From contig NZ_LYMM01000002.1 in assembly GCF_002896965.1 (NCBI RefSeq), forward strand, positions 1 through 64,000: a DNA stretch of 64,000 nucleotides. The letters run 5' to 3'. How positions within the stretch are numbered: the stretch's first letter is position 1; the number at the start of each line of letters is the position of its first letter. This document shows positions 60,498 to 64,000 of the stretch, one piece after another. The position numbers and the translations under genes are program-made. The notes beneath the pieces were generated by a model. The model ran no database searches. It was not told the origin of the DNA and saw only the letters and a program-made list of their open reading frames with translations. This DNA comes from Novosphingobium guangzhouense. Its GTDB lineage: Bacteria > Pseudomonadota > Alphaproteobacteria > Sphingomonadales > Sphingomonadaceae.

Positions 60498-62818
60498 GCC
60501 GGCCTATCCAGAAAGTCTGTGTCATCGGCGCTGGCACCATGGGGGCGGGGATCGCTGCGCAAGTCGCCAATGCAGGCGTGCCGGTGCTGTTGCTCGATAT
60601 CGTCCCCAAGGAGGGGAGCAATCGCAACGCCGTGGCCGAAGGCGCGGTGGCAAAGATGCTCAAGACCGAACCCGCACCCTTCATGAGCAAGGCCGCCGCG
60701 AAACTCGTCGAAACCGGCAACATCGAGGATCATCTTGAAAAGGTTGCCGAATGCGACTGGGTGATCGAAGCGGTGATCGAACGCCTCGACATCAAGCAAG
60801 GGCTCTACGCGCGGCTTGAGGCCGTGAAGCGCGAAGGGACGGCGGTGTCGTCCAACACGTCGACGATCCCGCTGGCACAGTTGGTCGATGGTCGCTCTGA
60901 CGCCTTCAAGCGCGACTTCCTCATCACCCACTTCTTCAATCCGCCGCGCTACATGCGGCTGCTGGAAATCGTGACCGGGCCGGATACCGATGCCGGTGTT
61001 GCCGCGAAGGTGGAGCAGTTCGCCGATGTGGCGATGGGCAAGACGGTGGTGAAGGCCAAGGACACGCCCGGATTTATTGCCAACCGCATAGGCACTTACT
61101 GGATCCAGCTGGGCCTTAACGCCGCTTTCGATCAGGGGCTGAGCGTGGAACTGGCCGATGCCGTGGCGGGCAAGCCGATGGGCGCTCCCAAGACGGGCAT
61201 CTTCGGCCTTGTCGACCTTGTCGGCATCGATCTGATGCCGCACCTGCAAGCAAGTCTGACCTCCACGCTGCCCAAGGACGATCCCTACCACGCCATCGCC
61301 CGCAGTCATCCGCTGATCGAAAAGATGATTGCGGACGGCTATACCGGCCGCAAGGGCAAGGGCGGATTCTATCGTCTTAACAAGGATATGGGCCGCCGAA
61401 AGGAGACCATCGACCTTGCCACCGGCGAATACCGCGAAATGATCCGCGCCGCGGGTCCGTCGGGCAAGGCGGCGCGCGGGGATCTGCGCGCGCTGGTGGA
61501 AACCAAGGGGCCGATCGGCGACTATGCCTGGGCGGTTCTGGGCGGAACGCTGGCTTATGCCGCATCGCTGATACCCTCGGCGGCGGACGATGTGGTGGCG
61601 ATCGACGATGCGATGAAGCTTGGCTACAACTGGAAGGCCGGCCCGTTCGAGATGATCGACAGGCTGGGCGCCGCCTGGCTGGCACAGCGTCTTGAATCCG
61701 AAGGAAAACCCGTTCCCGAAATCCTCAAGGTAGCGGGCGACCGGCCGTTCTACCGCGTGGAAAGCGGGGTGCGGCAGTACCTGACACTCAACGGCACTTA
61801 CGACGACATCAAACGTCCACAAGGCGTCCTCAGTCTTGCCGATGTGAAGCTGGCGGGCAAGCCGCTGCTCAAGAATGCATCGGCGGCGTTGTGGGACATC
61901 GGCGATGGCGTTACCGCGCTGGAATTCACCGGCAAGATGAACGCGCTCGACGGCGAGGTCATGAAGCTGATCGTCGAGGCGATTCCGCTGGTGGCGTCGA
62001 AGTACAAGGCCATGGTCGTTTACACCGATGCCGACAACTTCTCGGCAGGGGCGAACCTTGGCCTTGCGATCTTCGCGGTGAACATCGCTGCGTGGAGCGA
62101 GATCGAGAAGCTCGTGGCCGGTGGGCAGATGGCCTACAAGGGCCTCAAGTACGCGCCATTCCCCGTGGTCGGCGCGCCGGCGGGCATGGCGCTGGGCGGC
62201 GGGTGCGAGATCCTGCTTCACTGCGATGCGATCCAGGCGCATGCCGAACTCTACATGGGCCTTGTCGAATGCGGCGTGGGCCTTGTTCCGGGCTGGGGCG
62301 GCAATGGCGAGATGCTTGACCGCTGGCAGCAGAGCAAGCTGATGCCCAAGGGGCCGATGCCCGCCGTCGCCAAGGTGTTCGAGACGGTGTCCACCGCCTC
62401 GGTGTCCAAATCTGCGGCGCAGGCGAAGGAGATGCTGTTCCTGCGCGCAGACGATGCGATCACCATGAACCGCGATCGCCTGCTGTTCGACGCCAAGCAG
62501 AAAGCGCTCAGCCTGGTCGACGGCTACAAGCCGCGCGAAGCGCCGCATTTCCGCCTGCCGGGTGAGAGCGGCCGCACCGCGCTGGGCATGGCGGCCGACG
62601 GCTTCCACAAGCAGGGCAAGGCGACCGACTATGACATGGTCGTCTCCGATGCGCTGGCGACGGTGCTGACCGGCGGCGATGCCGATCTGGTCGACGTGGT
62701 CAGCGAACAGGAACTGCTCAAGCTGGAGCGTGAAGCGTTCATGCGACTGGTGCGCGAGCCCCGCTCGATCGCCCGTGTCGAGCACATGCTCGAAACCGGC
62801 AAGCCGCTGCGCAACTGA
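60494..62818 (+). CDS. fadB: 3-hydroxyacyl-CoA dehydrogenase/enoyl-CoA hydratase fusion
   Basis: A 774-residue multifunctional beta-oxidation enzyme. The N-terminal NAD-binding dehydrogenase (KVCVIGAGTMGAGIAAQ; His in ITHFFNPPRYMRLLEIV) comes first, and the hydratase last: AGANLGLAI, ALGGGCEILLHCDAI and VECGVGLVPGWGG, with both catalytic Glu kept. This order is reversed from E. coli FadB but is common in alphaproteobacteria. It is translationally coupled to fadA and followed by a strong terminator. Confidence 0.92.
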   Translation: MSRPIQKVCVIGAGTMGAGIAAQVANAGVPVLLLDIVPKEGSNRNAVAEGAVAKMLKTEPAPFMSKAAAKLVETGNIEDHLEKVAECDWVIEAVIERLDIKQGLYARLEAVKREGTAVSSNTSTIPLAQLVDGRSDAFKRDFLITHFFNPPRYMRLLEIVTGPDTDAGVAAKVEQFADVAMGKTVVKAKDTPGFIANRIGTYWIQLGLNAAFDQGLSVELADAVAGKPMGAPKTGIFGLVDLVGIDLMPHLQASLTSTLPKDDPYHAIARSHPLIEKMIADGYTGRKGKGGFYRLNKDMGRRKETIDLATGEYREMIRAAGPSGKAARGDLRALVETKGPIGDYAWAVLGGTLAYAASLIPSAADDVVAIDDAMKLGYNWKAGPFEMIDRLGAAWLAQRLESEGKPVPEILKVAGDRPFYRVESGVRQYLTLNGTYDDIKRPQGVLSLADVKLAGKPLLKNASAALWDIGDGVTALEFTGKMNALDGEVMKLIVEAIPLVASKYKAMVVYTDADNFSAGANLGLAIFAVNIAAWSEIEKLVAGGQMAYKGLKYAPFPVVGAPAGMALGGGCEILLHCDAIQAHAELYMGLVECGVGLVPGWGGNGEMLDRWQQSKLMPKGPMPAVAKVFETVSTASVSKSAAQAKEMLFLRADDAITMNRDRLLFDAKQKALSLVDGYKPREAPHFRLPGESGRTALGMAADGFHKQGKATDYDMVVSDALATVLTGGDADLVDVVSEQELLKLEREAFMRLVREPRSIARVEHMLETGKPLRN

Positions 62819-62824
62819 CGGCAA

Positions 62825-62871
62825 GGGGAATGGGCGAGCCACCCAACATCGCCCATTCCCCGACGGATTTT
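62825..62871 (+). terminator. rho-independent terminator of the fadAB unit
   Basis: A perfect 13-base stem (GGGGAATGGGCGA / TCGCCCATTCCCC) with an 11-base loop begins six bases after the fadB stop. A short TTTT run at 62868-62871 follows after six bases. The strong stem supports termination before the next gene. Confidence 0.75.
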
Positions 62872-62929
62872 AACGCAAGGTTCGGCGCAGTGGCAAAGAC
62901 CATCGCCAACCCCGCGAGGAGAGTGACAC

Positions 62930-64000
62930 ATGCAAGTCTATGAGGCGCCCCTGCGCGATATGCGGTTCGTGATCCACGAACTGCATCAGGACGATGGCTT
63001 CGGCAATCTGGAAGCGCTTGAGGAATTCAGCCCCGATCTGGTCGATGCCGTACTGGAAGAGGCGGCCAAGGTGGCGCAGGAAGTGCTGCTGCCCCTGAAC
63101 CGTTCGGGTGATATAGAGGGCTGCGCGCTGGAAAACGGCGTCGTGCGCACCCCGAAGGGCTTCAAGGAAGCGTATGACATGTTCCGCGACGGCGGCTGGT
63201 GTGCGCTTGCGTCCGACCCCGAATGGGGCGGACAGGGCCTGCCCGAAGCGGTGAACAAGATGACCGAGGAGATGATCTGCTCGGCCAACCTTTCGTTCAG
63301 CCTATACCCCGGCCTGACCCACGGCGGCACCACCGCGATCGAGGCCTACGCCAGCGATGAACTGAAGCAGTTCTATCTCCCGAAAATGGTGTCGGGCGAA
63401 TGGTCGGGAACGATGTGTCTCACCGAACCGCACTGCGGCACTGACCTTGGCATGCTGCGCACGAAAGCAGTGCCGCAGGACGATGGGTCGTACAAGCTGT
63501 CAGGCGCCAAGATCTTCATCTCGGCGGGCGAGCATGACCTGACGCCCAACATCATCCACCTCGTCCTCGCCCGTCTGCCCGATGCGCCGGCCGGGGTTAA
63601 GGGCATCAGCCTGTTCCTCGTTCCCAAGTATTTGCCGAAAGACGATGGCACGCCGGGGCCGTCGAATGGCGTTTCGGTTGCGGCGATCGAGCACAAGATG
63701 GGGCTCAAGGCATCGGCTACCTGCCAGCTCAACTTCGACGAGAGCACCGGCTGGCTGGTCGGCAAGCCCCACAAGGGCATGGAGGCCATGTTCAAGATGA
63801 TGAACACCGAGCGCGTCTCGGTGGGCGTTCAGGGCCTTGGCGTGGGCGAAGCGGCCTATCAGTCCGCCGTGTGGTACGCAAAGGACCGCCTGCAGGGGCG
63901 CTCGCTTTCGGGCGTGAAGAACCCGAATGGTCCGGCGGACCCGATCATCGTCCATCCCGATGTGCGCCGCATGCTGATGACGATGCGCGCCTACAACGAA
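62930..64000 (+). CDS. acyl-CoA dehydrogenase, cut by the right edge
   Basis: The first 357 residues of a FadE/DmdC-like acyl-CoA dehydrogenase; the 3' end lies outside the window. It starts MQVYEAPLRDM with AGGAGAG upstream. Landmarks: DPEWGGQGLPEAV, MCLTEPHCGTDLGML, GAKIFISAGEHD, HKMGLKASATCQLNFDESTGWLVGKP. It is clearly paralogous to the gene at 51857 across the same segments, but starts downstream of fadAB and so may be the main enzyme of this pathway. Confidence 0.9.
   Translation, partial: MQVYEAPLRDMRFVIHELHQDDGFGNLEALEEFSPDLVDAVLEEAAKVAQEVLLPLNRSGDIEGCALENGVVRTPKGFKEAYDMFRDGGWCALASDPEWGGQGLPEAVNKMTEEMICSANLSFSLYPGLTHGGTTAIEAYASDELKQFYLPKMVSGEWSGTMCLTEPHCGTDLGMLRTKAVPQDDGSYKLSGAKIFISAGEHDLTPNIIHLVLARLPDAPAGVKGISLFLVPKYLPKDDGTPGPSNGVSVAAIEHKMGLKASATCQLNFDESTGWLVGKPHKGMEAMFKMMNTERVSVGVQGLGVGEAAYQSAVWYAKDRLQGRSLSGVKNPNGPADPIIVHPDVRRMLMTMRAYNE

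Noticed and set aside
60278..62842. 854-codon open frame antisense to fadB
   Set aside because: Shadow of a GC-rich gene. The translation is rich in His, Arg and Gln with no domain, while the other strand encodes complete FadB motifs.
1..64000. tRNA, rRNA, CRISPR array, prophage or transposase
   Set aside because: Scanned for cloverleaf-like clusters, direct repeat arrays and transposase or integrase motifs; none seen.

Overview
The window is about 64 kb of high-GC chromosome from a Gram-negative alphaproteobacterium, most likely a member of the Sphingomonadaceae such as Novosphingobium. This rests on gene content and style: pectin depolymerisation under a LacI repressor, TonB-dependent iron genes, outer-membrane porins and FadL, many acyl-CoA dehydrogenases, GC-rich codons, frequent ATGA overlaps and several TTG starts. 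No rRNA, tRNA, CRISPR array, phage or insertion sequence was recognised. The density of operons suggests core or niche-adaptive chromosome rather than a mobile island.

Layout. 0.3-9.7 kb: pectin/plant polysaccharide locus (PL10 pectate lyase and GH3 glycosidase leftward; LacI regulator, GH2-type glycosidase and CE8 pectin methylesterase rightward), with two copies of a palindromic operator (core GATAGCGCTATC) in front of the two outward transcription units. 9.7-15.7 kb: GGDEF-EAL membrane protein, FAD/NAD(P)-binding protein, LysR regulator, MobA-like nucleotidyltransferase. 15.8-20.2 kb: OPT transporter, CstA and the tiny CstA partner YbdD. 20.2-25.6 kb: five-gene oxidative catabolic operon (two SDRs, a hydroxyisobutyrate-dehydrogenase-like enzyme, a carboxymuconolactone-decarboxylase-like protein, an aldehyde dehydrogenase) with a divergent GntR regulator. 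25.6-31.7 kb: dctA plus an alginate-type porin, divergent from dctB-dctD; dctD carries an in-frame amber codon and lacks the GAFTGA loop. 31.8-36.8 kb: two glycosyltransferase-like genes and a large exported protein of unknown function.

36.8-42.8 kb: iron/flavin locus of PepSY membrane protein, DUF2271 protein, DUF4198 protein, ApbE flavin transferase, PiuC-type hydroxylase and FMN-dependent 2-hydroxy-acid oxidase, divergent from tonB. The DUF2271 protein carries an exact ApbE flavinylation motif (DGISGAT), so this is best read as an extracytosolic flavin electron-transfer system tied to iron acquisition. 42.8-50.6 kb: a response regulator, a large PAS/GAF hybrid kinase, a diguanylate cyclase, then a RimK-like ATP-grasp protein with a membrane C-terminus coupled to a TSUP exporter. 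50.6-64 kb: an acyltransferase and a fatty-acid degradation region (two paralogous acyl-CoA dehydrogenases, TetR, TesB, MerR, FadD, FadL, DUF2147, FadA, FadB); the last acyl-CoA dehydrogenase runs off the right edge.

The most interesting signals are the flavinylation locus, the doubly altered dctD, the membrane-anchored ATP-grasp/TSUP pair, the exported 812-residue orphan protein beside the glycosyltransferases, and a nested inverted repeat at 51751-51804.
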